Assembly (NCBI RefSeq): GCF_001663155.1
Contig: NZ_CP015963.1
Coordinates: forward strand, 1,512,001-1,576,000
Direction of reading: 5' to 3'
DNA: 64,000 nt
Source: Altererythrobacter ishigakiensis
GTDB taxonomy: Bacteria > Pseudomonadota > Alphaproteobacteria > Sphingomonadales > Sphingomonadaceae
Both the position numbers and the translations under genes were made by a program. Below, piece after piece: positions 1-8,115 of this stretch. The notes under the pieces are model-generated. The model saw only the letters and a program-made list of their open reading frames with translations. It was not told where the DNA came from and did not search any database. Positions within the stretch are counted from its first letter, which is position 1. Every line of letters starts with the position of its first letter.

Positions 1-1034
1 ACTTCGGCAATCGGCGGGATCGGGATTTCAGGAGGCAACACATTGTCCAGCACGTGGTCATCGCGCAGGTATGCGTGGGCAAGCACGAAATCGCCGATCT
101 TCTGGCTTGAGCGGACGCCGCCGCAGTGACCAATCATCATCCATGCATGCGGACGCAGCACGGCCAAGTGATCGCAGATCGTCTTCGCGTTCGATGGTCC
201 GACGCCGATGTTGACCAGCGTAATCCCTTTGCCGTCTTCGCGGATCAGGTGATAGGCGGGCATCTGGTGCTTGCGCCAAGCGGTATCGTTGAGCTGCGCC
301 TGTGCATTGTCAGTGCATTCGTCGATGTCGAGTCCGGCAGCACCCTTGAGCGCCACATATCCGCTGCCATCGCCCTTGTCGCAGATTTGCTGCGCGCCCC
401 AATTGACGAATTCGTCGACGTAGCGGTGGTAGTTGGTGAACAGGATGAAGTCCTGAAAATCCTCCACTCGTGTGCCGGTATAGTGCGCCAGGCGCGCAAG
501 CGAATAGTCGGTGCGCAGCCCGTCAAACAGTGACAGCGGCATGGCTTCATCTTCGTGGAACTCGATCCCGTCGGCCAGCTCGTCTCCGATAAGCGAAAGG
601 TCGGTTGAAGGGAAGTATTGCGCGATATCCTGAGGTGCGATGCCGATCATGGCCGCGCCCGCTTCACCGTCCAGCACGTACGGAAACGGGATTTCCTGAC
701 GCGACTTGCCGACTTCTACCTCGATTTCATATTCCGATGCGATCAGTTCGAGTTGCTCGGTCAGAAAACTGGCGAACAGATCGGGTCGCGTAATTGTGGT
801 CGTATATGTCCCGGGAACCTCAAGCCGCCCGAACGCGCGGCTCCTGTCCTTGATTTCGCTTTTTCCCGAATAATGCAGTGTGAGTTGAGGATAAGCATAG
901 CTGCCATCTTCGCGCTTGCGTTGTGGCGGCACCGTGCCGTCACGTCCGAAAGCGATAACGTCTTTGCGAAGCGTCGAAACCGCTTCGTCATAGGTCTGCT
1001 GCAATTGTTCAAGAATCTGCGAAATTGGGGTCAT
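1..1034 (-). CDS. amn: AMP nucleosidase, C-terminus cut by window edge
   Basis: Hydrolyses AMP to adenine and ribose 5-phosphate, a purine salvage and AMP-level control step in the cytoplasm. The minus-strand frame opens at an ATG (1034) and runs without a stop to the window edge, giving about 344 codons; the Escherichia coli enzyme is near 480 residues, so the C-terminus is missing here. The visible part includes an N-terminal Amn-type domain and the start of the phosphorylase-like domain, with the stretches NIGVGPSNAKT and MIGHCGGVRSSQKIGDF typical of the nucleoside phosphorylase fold. Downstream of the ribosomal protein operon and separated from it by a strong terminator, so it is probably transcribed independently. 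Family call is firm; the stop lies outside the window. Confidence 0.9.
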   Translation of the reverse strand, partial: MTPISQILEQLQQTYDEAVSTLRKDVIAFGRDGTVPPQRKREDGSYAYPQLTLHYSGKSEIKDRSRAFGRLEVPGTYTTTITRPDLFASFLTEQLELIASEYEIEVEVGKSRQEIPFPYVLDGEAGAAMIGIAPQDIAQYFPSTDLSLIGDELADGIEFHEDEAMPLSLFDGLRTDYSLARLAHYTGTRVEDFQDFILFTNYHRYVDEFVNWGAQQICDKGDGSGYVALKGAAGLDIDECTDNAQAQLNDTAWRKHQMPAYHLIREDGKGITLVNIGVGPSNAKTICDHLAVLRPHAWMMIGHCGGVRSSQKIGDFVLAHAYLRDDHVLDNVLPPEIPIPPIAE

Positions 1035-1104
1035 ACATTCATCCTTATTGTTATTGTTTTTCGTTTCAAGGACAGGCCAGCATAGAACAGTCTGCCCTTC
1101 TTAC

Positions 1105-1132
1105 AAAAAAGGCGCGACCTTTCGGCCGCGCC
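1105..1132 (-). terminator. Rho-independent terminator of the rpsF-rpsR-rplI operon
   Basis: On the minus strand a 9-bp GC-rich stem (arms 1124-1132 and 1111-1119, one G-U pair) closes a GAAA tetraloop and is followed at once by six T residues (1110-1105). It sits 26 bases past the rplI stop, where an operon terminator is expected. Confidence 0.9.
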
Positions 1133-1158
1133 CCTTTGCGTCAAGAAACGAAACCCGA

Positions 1159-1818
1159 TCAGGCTCCGTCCTCTTTTTCTTCTTCTGTTTCGGCGGCCGC
1201 GGCTTCGATGTTCTCGACCGCTGCATCTTCCAGCATGTCAGCTGGGATTTCGCCCGGCTCAAGACCTGCATTGTCGATGCGCGTGTCTGCGGCAGCTTCT
1301 TCGATCTCTTTCTGCTCTTCCTCGAAGAGCTGAGCAAGAACGTCCACGCCCTGGCTCTGAAGCTCGGCTTCGTCGTCTGAACGTGCAACGTTTGCCTTCA
1401 CAGTGACGTGAACTTCAGGGTGCAGAGCAACGGTTACATCGTGCATGCCGATCGTCTTGATCGGCGCGCCCATGATAACCTGCTTCTTGTCAATCTCGTG
1501 GCCCTGCGCGGTAAGACCCGCAACCATGTCACGCACGTTGACTGAGCCGTAAAGCTGACCGGCGTTTGAAGAGGCACGGATCAGAACGACTTCTGCACCG
1601 GCAACCTTTTCGCCCAGCTTTTCAGCTTCGCTTCGCTTCTCAGCGTTTTCCTTCTCAAGGCGTTCACGGTTCGCTTCGAAGACCTTCTTGTTGGCTTCGT
1701 TAGCGCGCAGCGCCTTCTTCTGCGGCAGCAGGAAGTTGCGTGCGTAACCGTCTTTTACAGTGACAACGTCACCGATCGTGCCCAGCTTCTCGATACGTTC
1801 GAGGAGAATGATATCCAT
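1159..1818 (-). CDS. rplI: 50S ribosomal protein bL9 with long acidic C-terminal tail
   Basis: Large-subunit ribosomal protein that binds 23S rRNA and helps keep reading frame. The N-terminal domain begins [17 protein letters not shown] and carries the basic GYARNFLLP signature, followed by the long connecting helix rich in Glu and Lys (about residues 40-75) and the C-terminal domain. At 219 residues it is much longer than the E. coli protein (about 149). The extra C-terminal part, from roughly residue 165, is dominated by Glu, Asp and Ala (ending EEEKEDGA). It is the last gene of the rpsF-rpsR-rplI operon, 13 bases after rpsR, and precedes the terminator. The ATG start is supported by the conserved N-terminus. 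Confidence 0.97.
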   Translation of the reverse strand: MDIILLERIEKLGTIGDVVTVKDGYARNFLLPQKKALRANEANKKVFEANRERLEKENAEKRSEAEKLGEKVAGAEVVLIRASSNAGQLYGSVNVRDMVAGLTAQGHEIDKKQVIMGAPIKTIGMHDVTVALHPEVHVTVKANVARSDDEAELQSQGVDVLAQLFEEEQKEIEEAAADTRIDNAGLEPGEIPADMLEDAAVENIEAAAAETEEEKEDGA

Positions 1819-1831
1819 GTTCTCTCTCCTC

Positions 1832-2056
1832 TTACTTCACGATGTAAGGCAGCAGGCCGATGTGGCGCGCGCGCTTGATCGCCTTGGCGAGCTCACGCTG
1901 CTTCTTCGCGCTGACGGCGGTGATGCGGCTTGGGACAATCTTGCCACGCTCGGACATGAAGCCCTGCAGCAGACGAGTGTCTTTGTAATCGATTTTCGGC
2001 GCGTTCTTGCCAGCGAACGGGCAAGACTTGCGGCGGCGGAAGAAAGGGCGTGCCAT
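1832..2056 (-). CDS. rpsR: 30S ribosomal protein bS18
   Basis: Small-subunit ribosomal protein that partners bS6 on the platform of the 30S subunit. It has 74 residues, the usual length, with the family features [10 protein letters not shown] near the start and the [11 protein letters not shown] end. Its start codon overlaps the rpsF stop by one base (TAATG at 2058-2054), implying translational coupling between the two binding partners. Gene order rpsF-rpsR-rplI is the standard bacterial arrangement. Confidence 0.98.
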   Translation of the reverse strand: MARPFFRRRKSCPFAGKNAPKIDYKDTRLLQGFMSERGKIVPSRITAVSAKKQRELAKAIKRARHIGLLPYIVK

Positions 2057-2421
2057 TAGTCGCGCTCCTCACGGTCAGAGCGACGTTTGCGGTCGCGGTC
2101 ATTCTTGCGCATCATGACAGACGGGCCATCTTCATGCTCGTCCACACGGATCGTCATGTAACGGATCACGTCTTCGTTGATGCGGGTTTGACGCTCCAGC
2201 TCTTCAACAACGCTGCCAGGGGCATCGATGTTGAGCAGCACGAAATGTGCCTTGCGGTTGCGGTCAATCTTGTAAGCGAGAGACTTAAGGCCCCAAGTTT
2301 CAGTCTTGGTCACCTTGCCTTCGTTCTTCTCGACGATTTCGGTCGCCGTGGCCGCCAGCGCATCGACTTGAGCCTGGCTCAGGTCCTGACGCGCGAGGAA
2401 GATATGCTCATAGAGAGCCAT
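2056..2421 (-). CDS. rpsF: 30S ribosomal protein bS6
   Basis: Small-subunit ribosomal protein, first gene of this operon. The frame could open five codons earlier at 2436, but the conserved N-terminus [15 protein letters not shown] begins at 2421 and a GGAAG ribosome-binding sequence lies about six bases upstream of it, inside the longer version; the shorter start (121 residues) is therefore chosen. A basic, charged C-terminal tail ([13 protein letters not shown]) follows the core. The region 2422-2622 upstream would hold the operon promoter and leader. It contains a small inverted repeat (2455-2470), but no convincing promoter boxes could be fixed by eye. Confidence 0.97.
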   Translation of the reverse strand: MALYEHIFLARQDLSQAQVDALAATATEIVEKNEGKVTKTETWGLKSLAYKIDRNRKAHFVLLNIDAPGSVVEELERQTRINEDVIRYMTIRVDEHEDGPSVMMRKNDRDRKRRSDREERD

Positions 2422-2622
2422 CTTGCTTCCTTTCACTCTATGCCGATCGCTGGCTGATCCGTACCGATCACGGGGCCCCTCCGGCTCTCTTCAATCCCAT
2501 AGCGACGGCGGTTCCGACGCAAGGGTTGCGCGCACATAACGGTTTTCGCCGCTAATGCAAGCCTTGCGAAGGTGAAAAAGCGCGGGCAGTGCAGACAGGA
2601 ATCGCAATTTGGGAGGCGTTTA

Positions 2623-3576
2623 GTGCCAGGTGGTTTGATGGCTTTGCTCGACGATGTTTCGATCATCGCGCGCGCAGCGGCCGCTTCAATAGACGACGTC
2701 AGCATCGCGGCAAGCAAGGCTGGCACGAAAGCCGCCGGCGTTGTGATTGACGATGCGGCCGTGACGCCAAGCTATGTCACCGGGCTTAGCCCCAAACGTG
2801 AGCTGCCGATTATCTGGAGCATCACCAAGGGCAGTCTGAAGAACAAGATACTGATTTTGCTGCCCGGCGCATTGGCGCTCAGCTGGTTTCTGCCGCAAGC
2901 GATCATCTTCCTGCTGATGCTCGGCGGCGGTTTCCTGTGCTACGAGGGCGCGGAAAAGATAATGGAAAAGCTGGGCGGGGAGAAGCACGGCAAGACGCTG
3001 GACGACCCGATCACCGATCCGGCAGAGTTCGAACAGAAACGCATCAATGGCGCGATCCGTACCGACCTGATTCTGTCGGCGGAGATCATGGCGATATCCT
3101 TGAACGAAATCGCGACTATTTCTGACAGCTTCTGGGTCCGTGCGGCGGCGCTGGCGCTGGTCGGTATCGCGATCACTGTTGCCGTCTATGGGACCGTCGC
3201 CTTGATCGTGAAGATGGACGACATCGGGTTGAAACTGGTTGAACGCAAGAGCGGTTTTGGCCTGACATTCGGCTATTTCCTGCTTCAGGCCATGCCGAAA
3301 CTGCTGGTGCTCCTTTCCTTCATCGGAACCATCGCCATGCTGTGGGTCGGTGGAGGGATCATCCTTCATGGCACGCATGAGGTAGGCTTCCATTTGCTGT
3401 CGGACCTTGCGCATGGTGCCGAGCACGCGGTGACTGGCGTGACCGGCGCGCTAGGCGGCGTGTTCGGATGGCTGACCTATGCTGGCCTGTCTGCGATCTT
3501 CGGGTTGATCCTGGGCGCGATCATCGCCGTGCTCCTGCACAAAGTGCTGGGTTTCGGAAGCGACGAAGCGCACTAA
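2623..3576 (+). CDS. DUF808 family inner-membrane protein (YedI-like)
   Basis: Multi-pass inner-membrane protein of the DUF808 family, whose best-known member is E. coli YedI; its biochemical role is not established. The N-terminus LMALLDDVSIIA and the repeated DDVS/DDAA segments are family hallmarks. Hydrophobic segments lie around residues 75-105, 155-180, 205-245 and near the C-terminus. I chose the GTG at 2623 because GGGAGG sits six bases upstream and the resulting 317 residues match the family length (about 300). Other possible starts are the GTG at 2572 and the ATG at 2638. It is divergent from rpsF and about ten bases upstream of a glutathione transferase gene. Confidence 0.85.
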   Translation: MPGGLMALLDDVSIIARAAAASIDDVSIAASKAGTKAAGVVIDDAAVTPSYVTGLSPKRELPIIWSITKGSLKNKILILLPGALALSWFLPQAIIFLLMLGGGFLCYEGAEKIMEKLGGEKHGKTLDDPITDPAEFEQKRINGAIRTDLILSAEIMAISLNEIATISDSFWVRAAALALVGIAITVAVYGTVALIVKMDDIGLKLVERKSGFGLTFGYFLLQAMPKLLVLLSFIGTIAMLWVGGGIILHGTHEVGFHLLSDLAHGAEHAVTGVTGALGGVFGWLTYAGLSAIFGLILGAIIAVLLHKVLGFGSDEAH

Positions 3577-3586
3577 AGAAGCTCGC

Positions 3587-4237
3587 ATGAGCAAACCGAC
3601 ACTTTACACATGCGCGCGATCCCGCGGGCTTCGCGCGACATGGGCCGCAGAAGAAGCCGGCGTTGATATAGACCTGAAAATTCTGCCGTTCCCGCCGCGC
3701 TATCTTGCGCCTGAGTATCTCGAGATCAATCCGCTCGGCACTGTCCCGCTGTTGGTGGATGGTGACGCGCAGATGACGGAGAGCTGCGCGATTGCACATT
3801 ATCTGGCGAGCAAGGACGGGCCGAGTGATCTGGTCATCGCGCCGGGCGAGCCTGACTACGCGCAATACTGCGATTTCACCTATCACGCGGACGCAACAAT
3901 CACTTTCCCGCAGACGGTCTTCATGCGCTTTGCCATTTTCGAAAAGGACAAGGGCTGGGCCGAGGCGGGGGAGGCCTATGCCAAATGGTTCTGGAAGCGG
4001 CTGGTGAAGCTGGAACAGAGGTTGGATGGGCGCGAGTATTTGTGCGCTGATCGTTTCACCGTGGCAGACATCTGCTGCGGATACGCGCTGATCCTGGCGA
4101 AGAGTGTCGGGCTGGACGAAGGCGTGCCCGACAGTCTGAAGGCCTATCGCGACCGGCTCACCTCACGCGATGCCTACCAACGCGCCTTTGCCCGCGAAGA
4201 AGAGGGACGAAAGGCGCTGGAAGGCAGTCAGAGCTGA
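3587..4237 (+). CDS. Glutathione S-transferase family protein
   Basis: Predicted cytoplasmic glutathione transferase of 216 residues with the usual two-domain plan. The thioredoxin-like N-terminal domain (about 1-80) opens LYTCARSRGLRATWAAEEAG, where the family usually has a catalytic Ser, Cys or Tyr, and contains the cis-Pro loop GTVPLLVDG and the glutathione-binding MTESCAI. The helical C-terminal domain contains the conserved N-capping region DRFTVADICCGYAL. The start lies ten bases after the DUF808 stop, so the two may be co-transcribed. Substrate cannot be predicted. Confidence 0.87.
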   Translation: MSKPTLYTCARSRGLRATWAAEEAGVDIDLKILPFPPRYLAPEYLEINPLGTVPLLVDGDAQMTESCAIAHYLASKDGPSDLVIAPGEPDYAQYCDFTYHADATITFPQTVFMRFAIFEKDKGWAEAGEAYAKWFWKRLVKLEQRLDGREYLCADRFTVADICCGYALILAKSVGLDEGVPDSLKAYRDRLTSRDAYQRAFAREEEGRKALEGSQS

Positions 4238-4407
4238 ACTGCTGATTTCAGCCTGTCCTTGAGTTTGGTAAAGCGTCTGCAATTGGGGTGTGGCGGGCCT
4301 AGCTCTACATGCTGATAGCCAGCGATCGTTTTGACGGTGCCGATTTTGCTCAGTTCGGCGATGTACTAGCTAAGAAGCGCCTCCGGCTTATCTAGGCAAT
4401 GCTGGAA
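4228..4407 (-). pseudogene. Decayed reading frame, unrecognised
   Basis: On the minus strand an unbroken stretch of 45 codons, ending at a TGA at 4230-4228, reads as a plausible protein C-terminus (containing AGYQHVELGPPHPNC and ending KDRLKSAVQL). Just upstream an in-frame TAG interrupts it, and the frame appears to continue for about 13 more codons before losing coherence. No start codon or ribosome-binding site is visible. This may be the remnant of a lost gene, and its tail overlaps the end of the glutathione transferase gene. I do not recognise the family, and it may be chance. Confidence 0.25.
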
Positions 4408-4481
4408 CGAGCAGCTTGGATAGTCCTCTCGGCGGCAATTTTTCTACTTTAAAAACAGATACTTTATGCTAGCCAAGCCGC

Positions 4482-4958
4482 ATGACCACATTCTTGGAGA
4501 ATTTATTCGCAGGCGACCGGGATGCTATCCTTTTGGCAGCCGCGGGGTACTTCGTTCTGATGGGAATGATCGTTTCTGTACGTATGATCCGTCTCAGTCA
4601 GTGGCCCGGCGTAGTTGGTGAATTGCACGAGGAAGGTATCAAAAACGCCGGAATTGGCGCGATTTCAGTCGATGAACGCGAATATTCAGCTAAAGTTCGG
4701 TACAGCTACACCGTTGACGGTGTTCGCTTCGAGAATGATCAGTTGAACCCATGGTACGTCAGAGTCAGCCACAATCTGCGCGCCCTGCTGAAACTTCAGT
4801 TCCGGGGAATCGAGAGGCTGGGGGGCGCAAGGGTCAGGGTCTATTTTGATCGCCATAATCCGCAGAAATCCTATCTGGACGTCCCCGGCTGGAAATCGAT
4901 TCTGCTGGTTGCCGCGATGATGTTTGGGTCGGCGGCGCTTATCCTCTCTGCGATCTAG
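4482..4958 (+). CDS. DUF3592-like membrane protein
   Basis: A 158-residue protein with two predicted membrane segments, about residues 15-35 and 135-157, flanking a soluble domain. That domain has the pattern of DUF3592 proteins: an extracytoplasmic beta-rich domain with YSAKVRYSYTVDGVRFENDQ and a later VRVYFDRHNPQKSYL (the family's 'YnPxxP' zone). No function is established for the family. The gene stands alone between a decayed frame and a convergent acyl-CoA synthetase gene, in a stretch slightly richer in A+T than its surroundings. The start ATG has only a weak ribosome-binding site. Confidence 0.7.
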   Translation: MTTFLENLFAGDRDAILLAAAGYFVLMGMIVSVRMIRLSQWPGVVGELHEEGIKNAGIGAISVDEREYSAKVRYSYTVDGVRFENDQLNPWYVRVSHNLRALLKLQFRGIERLGGARVRVYFDRHNPQKSYLDVPGWKSILLVAAMMFGSAALILSAI

Positions 4959-5052
4959 TTCGAGGCAGCAGGAAGGTACCGAAGCAGTCGTTCGCTAGGA
5001 TCGCGATGAACTCTGCAATGGTTCGTTAGCCGAAAGCCCTCTTTTCGTTGGA

Positions 5053-5072
5053 TAGGGCTAATTCTAGCCCTA
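5053..5072. repeat. Short perfect inverted repeat between convergent genes
   Basis: An 8-bp perfect inverted repeat (TAGGGCTA, loop ATTC, TAGCCCTA) lies between the ends of the DUF3592 gene (+) and the acyl-CoA synthetase gene (-). The position suits a bidirectional terminator, but neither side has a T tract, so this role is uncertain. Confidence 0.4.
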
Positions 5073-5088
5073 ACTCACAACAACGGAA

Positions 5089-6615
5089 CTAAGCCGCCTG
5101 ATCGGGCGTAACCGGGCGCTGGCTAAGCTCCAAGCGCTGTAATTTGCCCAGCATATCGCGCGGCAGCTGATCGACGAACTCGATATAGCGCGGGCGTTTG
5201 TACCCGGCGATCTGGTCTTTGAAGCGCGCGGTGATTTCCTCGCGGCTGATCGTCTCGCCCGGCTTCAGCACGACGAATGCCTTCACTGCTTCGCCCCATT
5301 GCGCGTCAGGCACGCCGCAGCACCCGGCATCGGCGACTTCATCCATCGCTTGGAACACCGCATCGACCTCTGCCGGATAGACATTCTCGCCGCCGGTCTT
5401 GATCAGTTCCTTTGACCGGCCAAGCAGATAGACCAGCCCATGTTCGTCCATCTTGCCCAGATCGCCGCTGCGCAGCCAGCCATGGCCGAGCGCAGCCTCG
5501 GTCGCTTCCGCGTTGCGCCAGTATCCGAGCATCACTGTCGGCCCGCGCATGCAAATCTCGCCTTCCTCGCCGGGCGCCAGCCGATTGCCGTCCGAATCGA
5601 GAATTGTGAATTCGACATGCGGCATGGCCCAGCCGATTGAGCGGGGGTGGGCACACATGTCGGGATAGTCGATCGCGGTGGCAAATCCGCAAATCTCGGT
5701 CTGGCCATAACCGCCGACGACCTGGCAATCCCACTCGTCTTCAAGGAATTCGTAAAGCGGAACAAAGCCCGGGCCAGCGCCGCCGGTGTAGTTGGTCAGC
5801 GGGATCGCGCCGTCGCGCAATGGCTCCATACTGCACCACGGCAACAGGATCTGCGGAAACGCGCTGGTGGTGGTGCATTCCTCGCGGTGGAGCAGGTCCA
5901 GCATGGCTGCCGCGTCGTCGTCACGCCCGGCGAACACCATCGTGCCGCCGCACGCGATCATTGCGGCGACTTGCTGCATGCCGACAACGTGGAAAAGCGG
6001 GTTTACCGAGAGCAAACGCTCGCGATGCGTCCATCCGCGGCGTGTGCACATTCCCAGCGCGGAAGTTGCAACCGCGCTGGAGGCTTGCAGGCATCCCTTG
6101 GGACGCCCCGTCGTGCCACTGGTGTACATCATGTATAGTGGGCGATCAGGCCTCAGGTCCGGCTGTGTTTGGCGCGGTTGGTCATGGGCGACTACGCTTT
6201 CAAACGCGCCTTCGTCGTCGTGTTGCTCATCCACCAGCACCACTTCGCCTGCCTCGCTTTCGCTTAGTAGATGCTTGAAGCGCGGATTGGCGAAGGTCAT
6301 GCTCGGTTCGGCATTGCCCATGATCCATGCGATCTCACCGGGGGCGAGCCGCCAGTTCAGCAGCACCGCAATCGCGCCGATACGCCCGCAAGCAAGCAGT
6401 GTGGTGACAAAAGGCGCGCCATCGGTCAGCAGCAGAGCGATCCGGTCGCCCGCGACGATGCCTTTAGCGAGAAGCCAACTCGCCAGATTATCGACCCGGG
6501 CATCAAGCTCAGCGTAGGTAAGCCGCTGGCTGTTATCGACGGTTGCTTCGTGGTTCGCGAGCCGCAGCGCGTTGGCGCGGAACAGCGTATCAAGTGAGAA
6601 ATCGCGCGGGGTCAT
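5089..6615 (-). CDS. AMP-dependent acyl-CoA synthetase / acid-CoA ligase
   Basis: Class I adenylate-forming enzyme (508 residues) that would activate a carboxylic acid with ATP and join it to CoA. Diagnostic motifs in order are the phosphate-binding loop YTSGTTGRPKG (about residue 165), GYGQTE (about 305), the RSGDLG hinge-region motif (about 385) with the following GRSKELIKTGGENVYP, and the C-terminal catalytic lysine region RDMLGKLQR. The acid substrate cannot be read from sequence; medium-chain or aryl acids are typical for this size class. The stop of the downstream Mur ligase gene at 6626 is 10 bases upstream of this ATG, so both could share a transcript. Confidence 0.9.
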   Translation of the reverse strand: MTPRDFSLDTLFRANALRLANHEATVDNSQRLTYAELDARVDNLASWLLAKGIVAGDRIALLLTDGAPFVTTLLACGRIGAIAVLLNWRLAPGEIAWIMGNAEPSMTFANPRFKHLLSESEAGEVVLVDEQHDDEGAFESVVAHDQPRQTQPDLRPDRPLYMMYTSGTTGRPKGCLQASSAVATSALGMCTRRGWTHRERLLSVNPLFHVVGMQQVAAMIACGGTMVFAGRDDDAAAMLDLLHREECTTTSAFPQILLPWCSMEPLRDGAIPLTNYTGGAGPGFVPLYEFLEDEWDCQVVGGYGQTEICGFATAIDYPDMCAHPRSIGWAMPHVEFTILDSDGNRLAPGEEGEICMRGPTVMLGYWRNAEATEAALGHGWLRSGDLGKMDEHGLVYLLGRSKELIKTGGENVYPAEVDAVFQAMDEVADAGCCGVPDAQWGEAVKAFVVLKPGETISREEITARFKDQIAGYKRPRYIEFVDQLPRDMLGKLQRLELSQRPVTPDQAA

Positions 6616-6625
6616 GCTCGCAGGT

Positions 6626-8062
6626 TTAGCTGCGCGTGCTGATCCGCTCCATGATCGATTTTGCGAATGTCGTCAGCGTGTCGTCGCGTGCGCCCATCAC
6701 TGCGATGCGGTCGCCGGGCTGAGCCAGTTCGACAATCCGCGCGCCGCAATCTTCACGGTCAGCGATATGCTCGGCCGTGCCGCCAGCATCCTCAATCATC
6801 GCGATGATCCGTTCGGTCCCTTCGCTGCGATCGACTGTGCCGCCGAAATAGACCGGGTCACACATGATCGTGATGTCGTCTGCGTCCAGTTCGCGCGCGA
6901 AAGTCTCGGCCAGTTCCTTGCCCATCTGTTTGAGCGGACCGTAGCCATGCGGCTGGAAGAACGCGATCACGCGCCCGGGGGACGATTTGAGCGTGCGCAA
7001 GGTCGCGGCGCATTTCTCCGGATTGTGGCCAAAGTCATCGATAACGGTCACACCGGTGGGGGACGTACCGATGATGTCAAAACGCCGCGCCAATCCCGCA
7101 AAGCTCGCGAGAGCTTCAACCGCTACAGCAACCGGAACGCCCGCGCAGGCCGCGCCTGCAATCGCCGCGAGCGCATTGGAGAGATTGTGCCGCCCCGGCA
7201 TGTTGAGCACCACCGGATGCTCGCTGCCATCGTGACGATCGATCACCACTCCGGCCTGCCGGATCGGGCCATCGGCGATGCTGCCCGGCACGATGCCGAT
7301 TTGCGCTTTCTCCTGCTCGACCCCGAAAGTTATCGCCTGCTGCGCTGCCGGTAATAGCGCCAGCGCCTCTGCATCGTCGGCGTTGATTGCGGCAATTCGG
7401 CTGCGCGCGAGATACTCGCCGAACAGCACACGCAATTCGTCCATGCTCTTGTGGTCGAGCGAGACGTTGAGGAGCACGCCGACAGCCGGGCGATAAAGCG
7501 CGATGGAGCCGTCGCTTTCGTCGACTTCGCTGACATAGATGCTGCGCCCGCCCACAACCGCGCTGGCGATCGGGTGATCTTCAGTAACGAAGTTCTTCAT
7601 CACTGCGCCATTCATGATCGTCGGTTCGCGCCCGGCGAATTGCATGATCCAGCCCAGCATGCCAGTGACGGTCGATTTGCCGCTGGTCCCCGCAATCGCG
7701 ATCCCTGCGCCGCTGGTGTTGAACAGGATCGAATTGAGCTCGGCCCGCGTCAGCTTCAGGCAGCCCAGCTCTTTCGCGCGCACCATTTCAGGCACAGTGT
7801 CTTCCACAGCGGCGGAAGCGACCAGGATCTGGTCTTTCGAAGTGATCCCGCTGCCGTCTTGCGAGAAGAGCTTGAAACCTTGCGCCTCGAGCGCGGCGAA
7901 TTTCTCAGGCGTGCGGCCCTGATCGCGGCTGCGGTCCGAGCCAGAAACCTGCGCGCCTTGCCCGGCCAGGATTTGCGCCAGCGGAAGCATGCCTGACCCG
8001 CCAATCCCGCAGAAGAAGAACGGGCGCTGCAACAATTCATCATAGGTGGGGAATTCACTCAT
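6626..8062 (-). CDS. Mur ligase family protein (MurC/Mpl-like)
   Basis: ATP-dependent ligase of 478 residues that would join an amino acid or peptide to a UDP-muramoyl precursor. Seen: the N-terminal Rossmann motif GIGGSGMLPLAQ (19-30), the P-loop GTSGKST (125-131), the central region with EVDESDGS, and a C-terminal domain carrying DDFGHNPEK. The frame extends upstream to 8404, but that part overlaps the divergent ldcA gene and is unlike Mur ligases, so the ATG at 8062 is chosen. The fold fits MurC (adds L-Ala) and Mpl (re-attaches recycled tripeptide). It is not inside a division/cell-wall cluster and sits back to back with an LD-carboxypeptidase, so Mpl is the more likely role. This is an inference. 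Confidence 0.82.
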   Translation of the reverse strand: MSEFPTYDELLQRPFFFCGIGGSGMLPLAQILAGQGAQVSGSDRSRDQGRTPEKFAALEAQGFKLFSQDGSGITSKDQILVASAAVEDTVPEMVRAKELGCLKLTRAELNSILFNTSGAGIAIAGTSGKSTVTGMLGWIMQFAGREPTIMNGAVMKNFVTEDHPIASAVVGGRSIYVSEVDESDGSIALYRPAVGVLLNVSLDHKSMDELRVLFGEYLARSRIAAINADDAEALALLPAAQQAITFGVEQEKAQIGIVPGSIADGPIRQAGVVIDRHDGSEHPVVLNMPGRHNLSNALAAIAGAACAGVPVAVAVEALASFAGLARRFDIIGTSPTGVTVIDDFGHNPEKCAATLRTLKSSPGRVIAFFQPHGYGPLKQMGKELAETFARELDADDITIMCDPVYFGGTVDRSEGTERIIAMIEDAGGTAEHIADREDCGARIVELAQPGDRIAVMGARDDTLTTFAKSIMERISTRS

Positions 8063-8115
8063 GCGCGGTGCGGTATTGAGTTGTGCGCAGCAAGACAAGC
8101 GGGCACAGTAGCAAG

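Noticed and set aside
2437..2570. Promoter of the rpsF operon
   Set aside because: TTGC-type boxes can be found, but spacing to a -10 candidate is 15 bases and several alternatives are equal, so no site is claimed.
5637..6517. Several plus-strand frames of 160-240 codons
   Set aside because: All lie opposite the acyl-CoA synthetase, whose motifs are complete; their translations are low-complexity Arg/Pro-rich.
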